Of a DNA stretch of 64,000 nucleotides, positions 36,701 to 50,009 are shown in pieces. Position 1 is the first letter of the stretch. Every line of letters starts with the position of its first letter. Under the pieces are notes generated by a model. It worked only from the letters and a program-made list of their open reading frames with translations. It was not told the DNA's origin and made no database searches. A program made the translations under genes and the position numbers. Source of the stretch: Parapristionchus giblindavisi (taxonomy: Eukaryota > Nematoda > Chromadorea > Rhabditida > Diplogasteridae). Location: NCBI GenBank assembly GCA_943737045.1, contig CALSFV010000220.1, positions 1,240,001-1,304,000 of the forward strand, written 5' to 3'.

Positions 36701-39545
36701 ACCATTTCATAAAGCCAACTTAAAAACATATGTGCGTGTGCATTTCGTATTTTTACCGAATTGTTCAGGTCTCAAACGTAATCGAACGAAAACTCGAGGA
36801 GCAAAACTATTGCTATTCCCTCGCTCATAAGTCCATGAAGCCATTCGGACAAGAAGTTTTCAAGAAGTAAGTCCAGACTAGTACGTGACAAATATATCTG
36901 CATGTCTAAATCATATATCCATTATGATATACTAGGAAAAGGTATTCTAATCTCCTTTTATTAACTACAATATATTATATCGCAATATAAATAAGAATAT
37001 CATAGATCGACAACATGTGAGGGCCAGTACTGCTTCATCTCCTACACAACATCAGAGATTGTACTCGAGAGTGCAGGGGTAAGCCATTAAATAAATCAAT
37101 TATATCCTCGATCGCGGTCCAAAATACCACTAGTTATATTTTTGCTGTTCACATTACAACTAACGATAAGTGACTTGAGATCTTTATTCATTATTTTTGC
37201 TATTCATGGTTTGGTGGAGGAGAACTCAAACCATAATCGCTCACTGAGCATATTTGCATAAAAGGATCAGTGATATGAATGAACGTCATTGTACGCATGA
37301 ATTATGATTATGAACACCAAATGAGTCATTCCTTCATCTATAGAATAATAACGACCATAACAATAGGAATATATTGAAAATGAGAAGGATCAACAACAAT
37401 GCGTTTGCATAAACTTGGCCAATTTTGCAAGCTAATGAAATGCCGATTATAATAATTGCTGAATAGCGACGATAATTTAAATTAATTTTAAAAGATTTCT
37501 AGACTGTGAATTTGATGATTTCAGTTTGAGCATGATTATCATGAACATGAAGATTTCGTAGGCAAGAGTCGTCCAAGATATGAGATCCTTGCAGGATGTC
37601 TCAAGGTTGACGATGATAAGGTTAGTCATCGTTTTTTTTTCCTCATATTTATATTATACTTGTAAAGATAGAACGAAATTTTGTGTCGTATATATTTTAG
37701 GTCATTTTCATCACGAATTTATTGGTTGTCAAAGAAAAATATTAAAATATTATATAAATTAATAGCACGCAGTTTATAAATGAAATGAAGTGGACTCTTC
37801 TCTCCATTCGAAAACAATCCCATAAAAACAACTGATATTTTGCTTTTTTGGTTTTACATTTTGAACCTTTAGAACCTTTTGAACATTAAACTTTTTAACA
37901 TCGTTCCAAATGCTTTAATTAATTAGAGTCAAGAGACCAATGTTCCTCAATGACGCATTTTCCATTTTGTGTGTGTCCCGAGACTAATTAAGACCCAAAT
38001 AAGAGCTGAAAAGGAGATGGTTTCAATCTCTTTTTCATCATTGTATGTGTTCGTCTTCTCTTTTCTATGCTTAGAAGAAAACAGAGTCTGCCTCTCTTTG
38101 TCTATTCATTACCTCGCTCTTCTCTTCTTTTCTATATCGAGGAGCGCTTGATATGATTAGGCATGGACACGGATTCGCCTACCAGCTAGGATAGGGAGGA
38201 TTTCCAGACCACGGGAGTGTTTACCCGTATGCCCCCTCCTTTACTGTGAACGACAACTCGTGGTCGTTGTAGACAGCTGTAATAACCGTATTTAGTGATA
38301 ATAAGAACCTCCAGTGCAGGGATTCGGTCACGAGTCCTTTCACAGTTTACACTGTTATTATTACTGGAAGAAGCCGAATCAGCCATTGACGTATAACAAT
38401 AACAATTCCATGAATGATGAATGGTTTAGATGAACAAGAATTTTTTCGCTTTTCTTATTATTGACCTATTATCTATAAAAAGGAATATTCTACCATGTAT
38501 TCTCACAAAACGGTACAGGAACATCACTAATTAAAGGAGCGACATATATTATTGTATAAGATAAATTCAAAGATATTTTTAGAACTCTGTTATATAATTA
38601 CTGTACTTATAGAAGCTGACGACAGGATGTACGACCGAGTACGCTACAAATTCGAGTGATCCTCTGGCCAAGCATTGTATTTGTCAGTCTCATCTATGCA
38701 ACTTCCATCATCTGATCACTGAGGTCAGTTAAATGCGCTTTTAAAATTTTAGAGAGGAAAATCACGCAAAGATAGGAACAGAATAGTCTAGACTTACTTC
38801 TTCACGTTCTTTGATGACTAACATAGTATATCCTGAATAGAATTCCTACAATGGTCGCGTTGAAAACATTATGGAATGTTGTTGATGTTAGAGTGTTTTG
38901 TTGTTGTTTCTAAACAATTTTGAGAACTGTTTATTCATCCCTTCCAGAAGACTGAACTAGTTGTTTATTTCGTACCAAGGGTCTCTCGGGATAAGTTTGT
39001 CATAGTTCGGTTTAGTACATAATGTACCAGGATATATAGACAATCTTAGGCGGGAGAAATATACAAACGAAAAAGACAACGAGAATAGGCTCACTATTGT
39101 ATATTTAACTTCCATTACATTTCGTCATTGTCATGAGAAGCTAAATTAAGCCGTAAAGCTTTAGCTGTATAAATTATTTTATACGAAGACTCAAAGAAAA
39201 TTTGACTCTGAACTCTCTGGCATCGCTTTCTCGCAGAGCAACTGAGAGTGTGGTCAGAGCGGCGAACAAAATGGGGAATTGTTTCCTTTTCCATACTCAT
39301 TATTGCAGTTGCCTGATACTCGCCAGCGTGCTGCTCTTCCCCTCACTTCATCAACCACAACCATGGCTCCGCCTACCCGATCATCATCAACTCCGTCTAT
39401 TTCGTCAACAACCCCATCCCCTTCTTCACATCCTACCAATGATGATGTACTTCTCAGTAACCGAATCGAGGAAGTCTCATCAGCCTCTTCTTTATTCTCA
39501 TTCTTATTTGTTATTATGACGACGATAACCTTCATTCTTCTCTAA
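33311..39545 (+). CDS. Multi-domain ET-module/Ly6-like cysteine-rich surface protein
   Basis: Ten exons join in phase to 394 codons: 33311-33430, 34282-34389, 34739-34849, 35470-35613, 36214-36300, 36769-36866, 37006-37078, 37525-37620, 38613-38723, 39309-39545. Exon 1 gives a signal peptide (MTLSSLHLLPFLLLLLFFST) and CHSCLTHC. Two regions repeat one pattern: CEG-x2-CF, then GC, then a closing C-x-C-x4-CN (HCFCEGDRCNN near residue 108, HCICQSHLCNF near 305). That spacing recalls nematode ET modules and three-finger Ly6 domains. A third, incomplete unit (CCACSERHGEHC, CKGHYC, NGCTCTNPSGNC) lies between. The C-terminus is a Ser/Thr/Pro-rich stalk ending in a hydrophobic tail (LFSFLFVIMTTITFILL), fitting a GPI or membrane anchor. 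So it is probably a cell-surface or secreted protein; its ligand is unknown. Exon 5 uses the second of two close AG sites, because the first would bring a stop. A tRNA-Arg lies in intron 4 on the other strand. Confidence 0.8.
33700..33820. repeat. CT microsatellite in intron 1
   Basis: (CT)n with TATCTC interruptions, inside the first intron of the cysteine-rich protein gene. Confidence 0.9.
35873..35945 (-). tRNA. tRNA-Arg(ACG)
   Basis: 73 nt with a 7-bp acceptor stem (GGCCGCG with CGTGGTC), D arm TGGCGCAATGGATAACGC, anticodon stem TCTGC/GCAGA with loop CTACGGA giving anticodon ACG, and T arm with GGTTCGATCC. Discriminator G. No intron. It lies antisense in intron 4 of the cysteine-rich protein gene. 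Confidence 0.96.
36481..36517. repeat. Perfect 17-bp-arm hairpin in intron 5
   Basis: TTGAATTTTATTGCACT, three bases, then its exact complement. It lies within the intron before the exon at 36769. Confidence 0.85.
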
Positions 39546-41885
39546 TCACATCATATCAATGTGGCTTCATAGAGCTTCTTTTCCCCAATGCTCGCATATT
39601 TTCTTTGTACTTTATTCATTAGAAATATGGTCTAATCTGAAGTCAGGAAAAGATGTTGTAGCAAACTCTCCACTTTCCACAAAATTTGTTATCTATTTTT
39701 CTTGACGACTTCCGATTACCATATTGAAAATCTAGAGCACAAACGAACTACTCTACTCGATCGTAAACCCCGTGAATGAGTTTCTGATCACTTTACTTGT
39801 CGTAGGAGTCATTTCGTTTTGCTAACAGAATCTCGCTGCAATTTATCAATAGTGTTCCTATAGTATCCCCCTGTTCGAAAAGTTGCGAAAAAAAGCAGTC
39901 TGCACATTATCCCGACTTGTTCTTCTCGTGACTGAACACCGCCCTAGTTGTCTCTAATAACGCGAACATCCATCCTGGTCTCTCCTAATATATTCTTTCG
40001 TTATCCATCATAATCGCATGTCGCCATAGTCTTCATACTAGTTGCGTTTGCAGTATATGACGCGCCGTGTCATATATAATAGAACATTAATCCACCATTC
40101 TTAATGACGGAGCCTTTTCGTCCTTTCGTCATCGAATTTATATCCTACGTTCTTTTGTCTTCTTAAGATTCTCTCTCTCCAATACTCTTGTCTCTCTTTC
40201 TCATCACTCCGCTATCTTCGCCAATTAATGAGTCTCTCACGCTCTCTGACCAACTCTCTCCCTCGCCCTCTTCTCCTCCTATCCCTCTTCTCCCTCTTCT
40301 CCCTCTCCTCTCAATCACCGTCTCTCCCTCCCTCTCACTTCTAAATCGTCTAGATTGCATCCGAGTTTACATGTTCATTTTTCCTATTTGACCTTTACCC
40401 TTTTCTGAACACAAATGAAATCACACTATAATCACTCTACCCGGGTATATCTTCCAATTCTTCTTTGTTCCTTCTATTTCAATATCTTCGCGTATTCATT
40501 CGATAATTCCATTTTTCGTTATTGTACGATATACTGTTCTCAATTTCTGGCGACCAAAATAAAATCGTATGGTTTTGAATTTTTCATCTTCATTCAAGTC
40601 GAGAAAATTGCCGTGTACCGTGGTTGTATAAGTCCAATTAGAAAGAGATGGTATCGAAAACATGTTTTGTTCTCATTGCTTTCTTCTTTTTCATAGCAAA
40701 ACTAAATAGCAATATGAGAAGTGAACATCATGTTCCCTTATATTTTTCATTGTTTTGCTCATATTCTAGAGGGCTTCTCTCATCTGGAAGCCACATTAAC
40801 CACGAATGGGAAAGACCGTACATTGAGATCAAAGTGATATGACGGAGACGATACTACTGTATATGTCAATTGCCGGTATTTTCGGGTTGTCATTGACCTT
40901 TAATGATCTAAGCAGGTCCATCGAAACATTTACAACGTAAAAAATACGTATGACAGGTAGACGAACTAAGAACACCTCATATTATGCTCCTCACTATCGA
41001 ACATATCTAATTGTCATTTATGAAGTGCATTAAGTGATGTTCTTTTGTTGTGTCTGTATCGAGATTATCATTGGAAGTAAATGGAATAAAATAGATAGTC
41101 TCATAACCAACGACCTTCGATATTCCGTACATCAGGTGTTATCCGAATGTCATCCGAATATTATTCCTGCTCCTAATGCGCGGGTGTTAAACATTTCCAA
41201 AACAGTCAGCTCTTCCTCTTTTTTTGTTTTTGAGATTCTCATTAAGTTCATATCATTCACTTATGAGACAGTCTACATCTGACGTCGACTCTGTTCAATG
41301 GAAAAGTCAACTCTGGCTTAATTGAGACTACAGTAAACACGTCCCATCCTTTGACTTCTCTGATGTTGATCACTACCATTTCTATGTGTATATCGCCCTC
41401 TATCGTTCCTTATATGGATCACGTGTAGTTCGACATATTCCGTGGAAGGGACAAGGTTGTTAAAAGAATAAGTTTTGTCGAGTTCAATCGTTAACTTATA
41501 AAGAGTTTCAACACGACCTTGTCTTATCTATGGAACTAATAAAAAAGTGGAAAGTAACAAAATTCCCAGAAATGCAGTCTAGACACATGTCAATATTAGT
41601 GAATGGCACTTTTATTTTTATGATTACCATTTTTTTTACATTAAAACATCCATAAAACTATTCATTCCGCTTTCTTGTTCCGTAATATTTGGCAGAATTA
41701 GTTGCATATTCTTTGTTTACAGCACGCTCCAAATACTTGAACTAATATCCCTAAAGAGAAAACGAAATTTATCCATCGTGAGAACCAGGGGAGCGTCCTT
41801 AATTTAGCTCCTCATCCTCTTGCTTGTCTTCTTATTCCAGACTTTCCATTGTGCCCAAATCGTCATAGATATTTTCGTTCGTAGA
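39546..41885. other. No gene recognised
   Basis: Follows the cysteine-rich gene. CT-rich DNA at 40160-40340. No convincing exon on either strand. Confidence 0.45.
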
Positions 41886-42007
41886 TTAAAGGAAGCGTAA
41901 CCTCACTCAATGGTCTCTTCGACGCGCAATGTTCTCTCGTTGTTAGAGAACAGAGAAATAGTGTGCGCAATGAGGAGACCATTGAGTGAGGTAACGCTGC
42001 CTTTAAG
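41886..42007. mobile_element. TTAA-flanked foldback MITE, copy 2
   Basis: Same family as 1535-1653: arms TTAAAGGAAGCGTAACCTCA and complement, with the shared inner words AATGGTCTCTTC and TTGCGC. Both ends sit at TTAA. Confidence 0.88.
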
Positions 42008-42462
42008 CAATTCAGTAAGCGAATGAATTATCCAAAAAGGTATTTTAAAACCCATTGTCTTTTGTCTTTCCTTGTTCTTCCCTTATTTACCTTTCATCAA
42101 TGTTTTTCATCCTAGACATACATATTCTGAGATATATGGGGCCTATAGTCTCATTTCTGGCTCTCCTTTTCTTCTAATTCTCTAATCCATTATCCATATT
42201 TTCTCCTGTTTCCCGGTTTCCGCCAATTTCCGACCAGCACAATAGTCCCCTCTCTTCAGACACAGATTACCATTTCCAATTTACCGCTGCCCTTTTACCA
42301 TTTCTATTTCTATTTCTCAGAGTATTCACTGATATTGTTTGGGTGTGTGTGCCTCTTCCAATTACGAATGATTTTCGTTATTGGCTTCCATTCATCTTGT
42401 GAGTGTTGTGGGAAGCGAACCAGTTACACAGATCACTGTTTTCCGACAGGGTTAGCGCTGTA

Positions 42463-42552
42463 ATGGCGTTCCTCAAGAAGACCACGAGGGCGGAGAACCC
42501 TTTCCTAATTTCCACTTCCGTGTCCACTATCCTCTCACGTTTTGATGAATGG
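42463..42552 (+). other. Possible orphan first exon
   Basis: An ATG opens about 30 codons (MAFLKKTTRAENPFLIST and on to SRFDEW) and meets a GTATTT donor. GC content is higher than in the flanks. I find no partner exons and no family match, so this is only a candidate. Confidence 0.2.
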
Positions 42553-45500
42553 TATTTTTAAATTTTACGGTTTTAATATATTTTTCTCCGCATCTTCTTA
42601 TGGCTCCGTTCATTCACACTTCAAAAGTACACTGTGTCCTGCAGGATGGTTCTACTATGCTGGCTTTAATTTTGCAGAAATGTTTAATTGAACATTAAAA
42701 AAAAACATACAGCAATCAGACATTATGGTACATTTTATGTCAACTACTAATATGAATTTCTGTTCTCTGAATTTCGATGATGTTTGGTTTTAGAGTGGCT
42801 AGGCATCGATGCTGTCATCGGATATTATCCACAAAGTACAGAATTATAGTAATGAGAAGAAACCCGCAAGCATCTTTATCAGGACCCCGTAACTCTTGCG
42901 CATACATTTTTAGCGATATTTAGAAAAAAAATGTGAATATGAAAACTATTTGCAATAAAACATAAAACAGATTCATGAATTTGCGTTTAGATATTATGGA
43001 TATTACATATCGTAATCACATTCATATAAGTTGTGCACAAATTTTTGTTAGTGTCACCTTCGTATTACAACGAATTTTGATCTATCATTTTTCATGTTGC
43101 TTTTCTATACTATATGCTGCTGATTCCTAGACTAAAAATAGGTAAGAGCGAATGATCTTTTGTGATCAAACAGAATGTGTCCTTGAAATTTCCTTTGCAT
43201 GCAATTCATTAGTGGCTCGCTTCTCTGAATCTTCTTTATGTCTCGTGACATCAACAAGGCAAGTATGAAAACACTAGCGGATCCATCGCAATACCTCGCA
43301 ATTCATTGCTTCATAGGTTAGAAATCGAACAAGAAAGATCGCACGCAAAGTGTTGTTATCTATTGAATTGTCAAAGTGAAACTGAATTAGCTAAGAACGT
43401 CACCTTGAAGCATGAAGTTTATCACATATGAGACAGTTTTTTTCTTATATTTGAGAAACTTCATTTTCCCATTTTTACAGTAAATCAATTCACCTTTATT
43501 AAAACGACCTCCTTGACGAACTTCACGTTGCGAGATGGCTCTTATTGGCTAGTTTTCTCTCACAACAGATTATACTTCAGAGTGTTTTTGCATAAAAAAA
43601 GATCTCTAGAATCTTTAAATGTCGAACTGATCTTCAACCTACGCATCTCGATGTTATTTTTAAGGCAAATGAGAGACTGTCGCTTTTGTAGACTCTTGAG
43701 GGATACCGTAGGCCTGTCTATCTCACTGCTTCTCAGACATGTGTTAGCATGACTGACGGTACTTGTAATAGACGAGAACCCGTCAATTTGTCCGATCCCC
43801 TACACACGTTGATAAATGGAGATTAGGTGAATCACTTCTAACCCCTCACTTTTGTTTATAAATACTTCCTTAGTTTATTGTTAGTTTTTCATGTGATATA
43901 CGCCCGCGAAAACGGAAAATCAACATGTAAATGAGTATTCATCACATAAAGTTAAACCCATGAAGAAAAAAACTTGGTTATTATTATCATGAAATGCAAT
44001 TACTCTATGTACTCCTTTTTCCTTTTCTCCTTACTCCTTTTCGTATACTGTAGTCAATGTCACCGAAATATGATCATTAATAAACTATTACAATATATAA
44101 TACTGCAACCAATAACCCATGACCAATAACCAGAATACAAGTGCTCTGCCCGGACTATATGCCCTGTTGACTATATTGGTTACATTTGTAATTTAAATGT
44201 GCATAACATTCCAAAAACCGAAAGTCGCCTACTTTGAATTGTTGATGCACTTAAATAATTAGAGCTGTCTACTTTATGGCTAAGCATTATCTGCTGATAT
44301 AGTACGAATCTAATCAGCAATAACACAATTTGAGCGTGTTGTTTATCTTTCTCTGAATTACCCGCTCGGGCGAGTTGCTCTGCAAAAACAATCACTGCCC
44401 CTCATTTGCTATCAGTTCTAACAATGATTTGAGTACTTCCTCTGCAGAATTTCTCGTATGGTTCGAACCACACCGAAATCACACAGTTCTTCCTAATTGA
44501 GTATGAGGTGGTACTATGAAGTATGCCCTGCACATGGGAACAATTTCTTCATGCTTCCCTAATCAGATCTTTGTTATCAGAAGCTCCAGTATAGTCTGAA
44601 CTGACACCACCTGAGATTTGCACCGAGTTTCATTTACCCAGTCATTTTATTGAAGATTACGGGTTTTCATTTGCGAGACTTGCAACCTCATAAGCAATCA
44701 TTATACCACCCATGGTTGAAAATGGTTAGGTTGAAAATGTATATAGATAGCTGCTTTAAGCTCTGTCCTACTGTAGATCTTGCTCGTTGGCCAAATAAGC
44801 TAAACGGTCAGTCAAGTTAGCTGTTTATGTTGATTCGTATGACCGAATTTAATTCCGAGTGAGACTTGAGTGATAGATAGTCTTGACAAGTGAGGACGAG
44901 TCTACGAGAATAGATAAGACTAAAGACAAGGACTTCTCTCAATCTAACATCTGTCCATCCTGGCCATCCATGCCTCTCACTCTTCTCATCTCCTCTCCTC
45001 CTCCAGTCTAGCTCCCCTCCCCTCCACCTCCTCTCACTCTCTCCATCCTCTCGTCCATTCTCTCTTTCTCTCCACTCTCACCCCTCTCTCCTCTCAGTTA
45101 CTCCCAACTCGATTCGCTATCAAATCAAAAGCTACTTGTGTAATCCTCCTTCTTTTGCATCTACATCACTCCATCCTCTCTCCTTTCTCCTCCTCTTCTC
45201 TATCTCTCTCCTCTCTCCTCTTTCTCCCTTTGTCGCCATTCTTCTCTTTTCCTTTTCTCTCTGAATATCATTGCAGTCAAGAATCCTTCCTTGTTCAATC
45301 AGAAAGAGGGAAATCAGAGACAAAAGGAAATCGCACTTTGTTTCTCACTCTGCATTAGACGTCATTTTTTGGCTGTCTCGCATCATATTTCTTGCTTAAT
45401 TTTTCTCGTTCCAATACGAAACAATTCCAATTAAGAGGATTTTTTCGAAATAATTCCTCCTCTTCGCAGTCATGTTTTGAGCAACTTAACGAATCGATTG

Positions 45501-48500
45501 AATGATTGATACCATAAATTGTATCTGCCAAAGTGTGCTATTCACTATTGCAATGTTCCCTTGGAATTCCTCTGGGATAGATACCGCTTCCTAACTCATT
45601 TATCTATCCATCACATAATAGGAACGCCTACTCAAGTTCTTCGGGTCTAGACGGCCACTTCTTTAGAAAGGGTCGAAAACACTCAGGAAGCATGACGTTT
45701 AGCTCTTTTGGAAAACCTCACACCTATTTCATGAACTCCTGTCGGCAGAATTGATTCTATAATTTTCGTCTTACTGTCCTACATGTCTTAAATATTGATT
45801 GATAGACTGTTCTTAGTCAAAACATGTCACTGATCATAATTAATCGTTCAATAAGTTTGTCATGTAAAACATTTTTATGATTGTGTTCATAGGATTGAAC
45901 AAAAATACTCATGAGAATGTAGATAGAATGATGATGGATGTTGAAGCCTGACTGATCAGAGTATATCATGATGATCTTCCCATCCAATCCATCAACTCCC
46001 TCACTCCCACCTCTTCTATCTCTCCTCTGCCAAAGATCAAACTTCATATCCTCACAACGATCCCACACAAATCATGTCATTTTTATCCTTTTTCTCACTC
46101 AGCTTCATTTTGACATGCCTTCTATTTGATAATATCACGTAAGCTATGCTAGGTTGACATATTCAAGAATTCCATTCCCTTGATCAGTTAAAATAGTAAC
46201 TTGTTAATAATTTTCAGTGTTGCAATGTGCTGTTCTGAACTATATGAACTACTAAATACATGTTATTCTTCAATTTTGAACTTGCCATACGAAATATACT
46301 GTGGTGCACTCTATCCTTTTCAAAATGCATCACGCAGCATAGGGCCGCATAACGACTCGTTTTTCACAGCGAATAAGGTGTTAAAATTTTATATGCCGAA
46401 TATGCTGTTTTTATGCCGAAACATGCCGAAAATATTATTCGGCATATGCCGTTATGCCGTATGCCGAAAATATACTCATGCCGTACAGCCCTGATGCGCA
46501 CGCATTGTTAGTGCAACTACGATTGCGCTGATGATTATTGCAATTTAAAGCGTATGGGATGAAGTGGTGCAAAATTAAACGAGTTATGAACCATTTCAAA
46601 GCGGAAGGGTTCATACAAGCAATACAGTCTGGCATATAAGATCTTGTTAGTATTCCATGCATATTTTTACTAATGGCCTTCGATGAAATGTACATTCACT
46701 TAATCACATCTATTTTTCTGTTTTTTTCTTCTCTAATGCAGTATGAATCTCCCAACTGACAGCTTGTGAGTCAATATATGTATGTTCATACCGGAATTCC
46801 TGCAGTAATTGTGCTGTGTTCAATGCAGTCTTCAGTTCGGTGTTTAAAAGTTGCGATAGGAAAATAAAATAGCCGGAAGAGTTTGTGATAACGGAAGAGT
46901 CTCCTCTTCTTTTCTTTTCGCGAGATTTGAACAGGATATTGCATGCACTGTAATGATCAATAAAACTAAACTAAATCAAACTAAACTTTGCCTTCTAGAC
47001 TTTGTAAACAAGTTGGACGGGCTATTGTTTTCGTTATCTTGAGGCTGAATTCTTTGTTTCATTAACAGAAGCGTTAGATAAGAGAGAGCTAATTAAATAT
47101 TTTTTATTAATTCAAATACACTAGGGGAGATGGGAATTTAGTAAAGAATAATTTTTTCACGCATTAATTTGGCATTGAATATCTGAATGGCAGGCACCCA
47201 ACGGGATGTATTCATAAATAAATGCCTGGAATCTAAAGGAAAAGTAACTTTTAAAAATTCAGACAAGGAATCATTCAATAATTTCTTTCAGTGTGGTTAA
47301 ATATATAGTTGGACGTGAATGAAAATGTGCATTTCGCAAACTAATTAAGAATTGAAATAAATATTAATGATATGATATTATCAAGATTATTTTCCTTTCA
47401 ACTTTTATCATTTTTCGTGTTTTTCTTTTATCACCTTATTATTAAATATTAAATAATTGAACTTCTCAAGACATATTGTTCTGTTGGTTTTATCGCCTCC
47501 AATAATTCCCACAAACATTTCATGTCAAACGAAGCGATTTATGATCTCATCCTTCACTTTTCTGACGCTCTCCTGGGAACGTGAAAAGGGGCCAAAATAG
47601 TGCTTCCTCATCTAAATCCTTTATCCCACCTCGTACATTCTTTTCCGCCAATTCGCTTCCTTGTCTGTCAGAATGGCTCACCTTAACTATGCAGCTTCCT
47701 TTTGTCTATTCATCGTATGGTTGCAGATCGAGGTGGTCACGTTTCATGAAAAGACAGTCAAATTCAAAATAACAGCAATAACAATATTAAATCCTATCAG
47801 GAAATCATTTACAGTAGGATACAAAACAGGGAGATCATTCTTATTCCCCCGTTCCATCCTCAGAAAGATAGATTGCTCATGTGAATACGAGCATTTTCAC
47901 CATTCTTTCTTAGTCCTCTCATTATTGAATCCAACAATGGTCATTCATTCATATCGTATACGATTTCTCACTCTCTCCGTGTTCTCTAGACAATTCGTTT
48001 TCTACAGAAGAACAAGGAAAGAAGGAGGATGGCTTATATAGTGAATGTGTGTTCCATGCATTTGTATACAGTGGAAGGTGTCGACATATGCTCACCATTT
48101 CATTCACTTCACACATTCGGTGTGAAAGGAACTTTTTCACCAATATTTGCATGAACTCTTGTAGCAGTGGTCCTTCCGAACAACCGCTCTTCTACTATAG
48201 CCAGGATCAAAGTGATTCGAAGTCTGGCTGCCACAGTAATTTCTATGTGTCTAACTTTCCATTGCATAGATCATATTTTTAAATGATTGTGATCTCCCAT
48301 ATTATTGACCTCCTCTATTTCTGCTCTCCTGTTATTTTCATCATTCAAGGTGTCACTCCTCACACATGCTCATCTCAATCTGACACTTCTGTTCCCTTTA
48401 CACCTCCTCATACTTCTCATCATCATCATAATTCTTTTCTTCTTCGTCTTCAATTGCTCTCGTGTCCCCTTTCATCATTTCTCATATGATTCCTAATCCT

Positions 48501-49797
48501 TCAATTCGTCTTTCGTTTATATATTCACTCTCACTGCTGCCCATTTTTGTTTTTAAAGGCGGTTCCTAGTTTACTCCAATTCAGAGTGAATTAATATAAA
48601 CCTAGCCGGAAGAAGAAGCTGCGCGATTAATAATTCTCTTTGATTCCTCAAAATATTGTTACTATCACAATGTTTGATCACCTCATTCACTTCTATTTTT
48701 CAATAGCTAAGAGGTTCTGATATATTTTCATAACCGAAAAAATAGCCAAAAAATGGTATTTTATTATAAAATTGATCGTATTGTTCTGCTTATTCGCTAT
48801 TGATCTTATTCATAAAAAAGGTAAGCAAAAGTTAGAGAATTTCAGAAAAGTCCAAACTATAGAAATGCAATCGTGCCAGTTTATTAGAGGATTCCTCCGA
48901 ATACAATATTGGATCCATCCAGCCCATTCATTCATACCCAGTGTTATCTGTCTCTTTATGTCTATTTTATCCAATTTTGCCGTCCCTCGCTACAGTATTC
49001 CTGTTATTACATCTATCATATATAATACCGCACAGAACCCTCTTCCTCTATTTCATGACGAACAGCAAAACAGTGCATGACTAGAAAAAAAGGGGGAGAT
49101 GATCTTCAAATTATTCTACCAATTTCGAGAAATTGCCAATGTCTGTACTTTTTTGGCATTCCCATCTTTCTGATGATTTTTCTTTTACTAAATAATCCAA
49201 TCTAACACATGTACCCGTCTTCTTTCATTTGGTAATAAGATATCGCAATAGGAATATGAAGAACTGAATTTATTAACAGACGACCTTGGATGTAGAGCCG
49301 CCCCAGTCCAAAGTACATATCGAGAACAATAGTGTCATGTATCCGTCCACAATGGGAGAAATGATTTTGTGATCTTGGCCGTGTCTAGTGAATTATGTAT
49401 GAAGCCCATGAAATTGGGCAACTGACAAATGGGTCAGTTCCTCGTTCAACCTACAATGATGCCTCTCTGATTATTAATTATGACCGCAATATTAAGTATC
49501 GAATGTCGTGAGGAAAGTCCATAAGATCTCTTGAATAAGTTGCGAAGATCAAAGGATGAGAAGTGGATAGGAATTCGGGAAAATTTGCTCTAACGATTAT
49601 CTCACGCATCTTGGAATAGTCTAATACCTGAACCTCAGCTAAATCTCTCGTAATGGAAACCCTTCAAAAGGCTTGAAAAGCTATCATGCACACCTTTGAA
49701 GTACTAAACCATATCATTTGAATGCATTTTTTCTTTTGCTTCGCAATATTTTTTTTGCTGTATGGTATAATATTCGAACCACTTATGGTCTAGCTCA
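42553..49797. other. Long region without a recognised gene
   Basis: AT-rich with CT-rich stretches at 44990-45250. The longest open frames, at 47581-48041, lack a recognisable domain or splice context. A cluster of ATGCCG words at 46392-46487 is listed separately. Confidence 0.45.
46392..46487. repeat. Cluster of ATGCCG words with a perfect CGGCATATGCCG palindrome
   Basis: Seven ATGCCG copies and one CGGCAT within 96 bp, with the 12-bp palindrome CGGCATATGCCG at about 46440-46451. Could be a decayed tandem repeat or a protein-binding array. Confidence 0.75.
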
Positions 49798-50009
49798 TAC
49801 TCTGGTATTTTCAAACTAGTAGTTTACCTATCATTCCCACTAGCCGTAGACTTGCAAGTCTACGGCTAGTTTAACGTAAGTTTACTAGAAGTGGTGTATA
49901 ATACGGTAATGCATTTCGTCAAATGTTCTTTCACTTGTAGTAAACTAGCAGTAAACTACTAGTCTGTGACGTCGCGTAAGTAAACTACTAGTTTAGAAAT
50001 ACCAGAGTA
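49798..50009. mobile_element. Foldback MITE with TACTCTGGTATTT ends
   Basis: A 212-bp element with ends TACTCTGGTATTTTCAAACT and complement, several TAGTAGTTTAC repeats, and a perfect 32-bp palindrome at 49839-49870 (arm ACTAGCCGTAGACTTG). TA flanks suggest a mariner-type target. Confidence 0.85.

Noticed and set aside
47581..48041. 126-codon open frame
   Set aside because: Composition is like the flanks, and there is no domain or convincing splice pattern.
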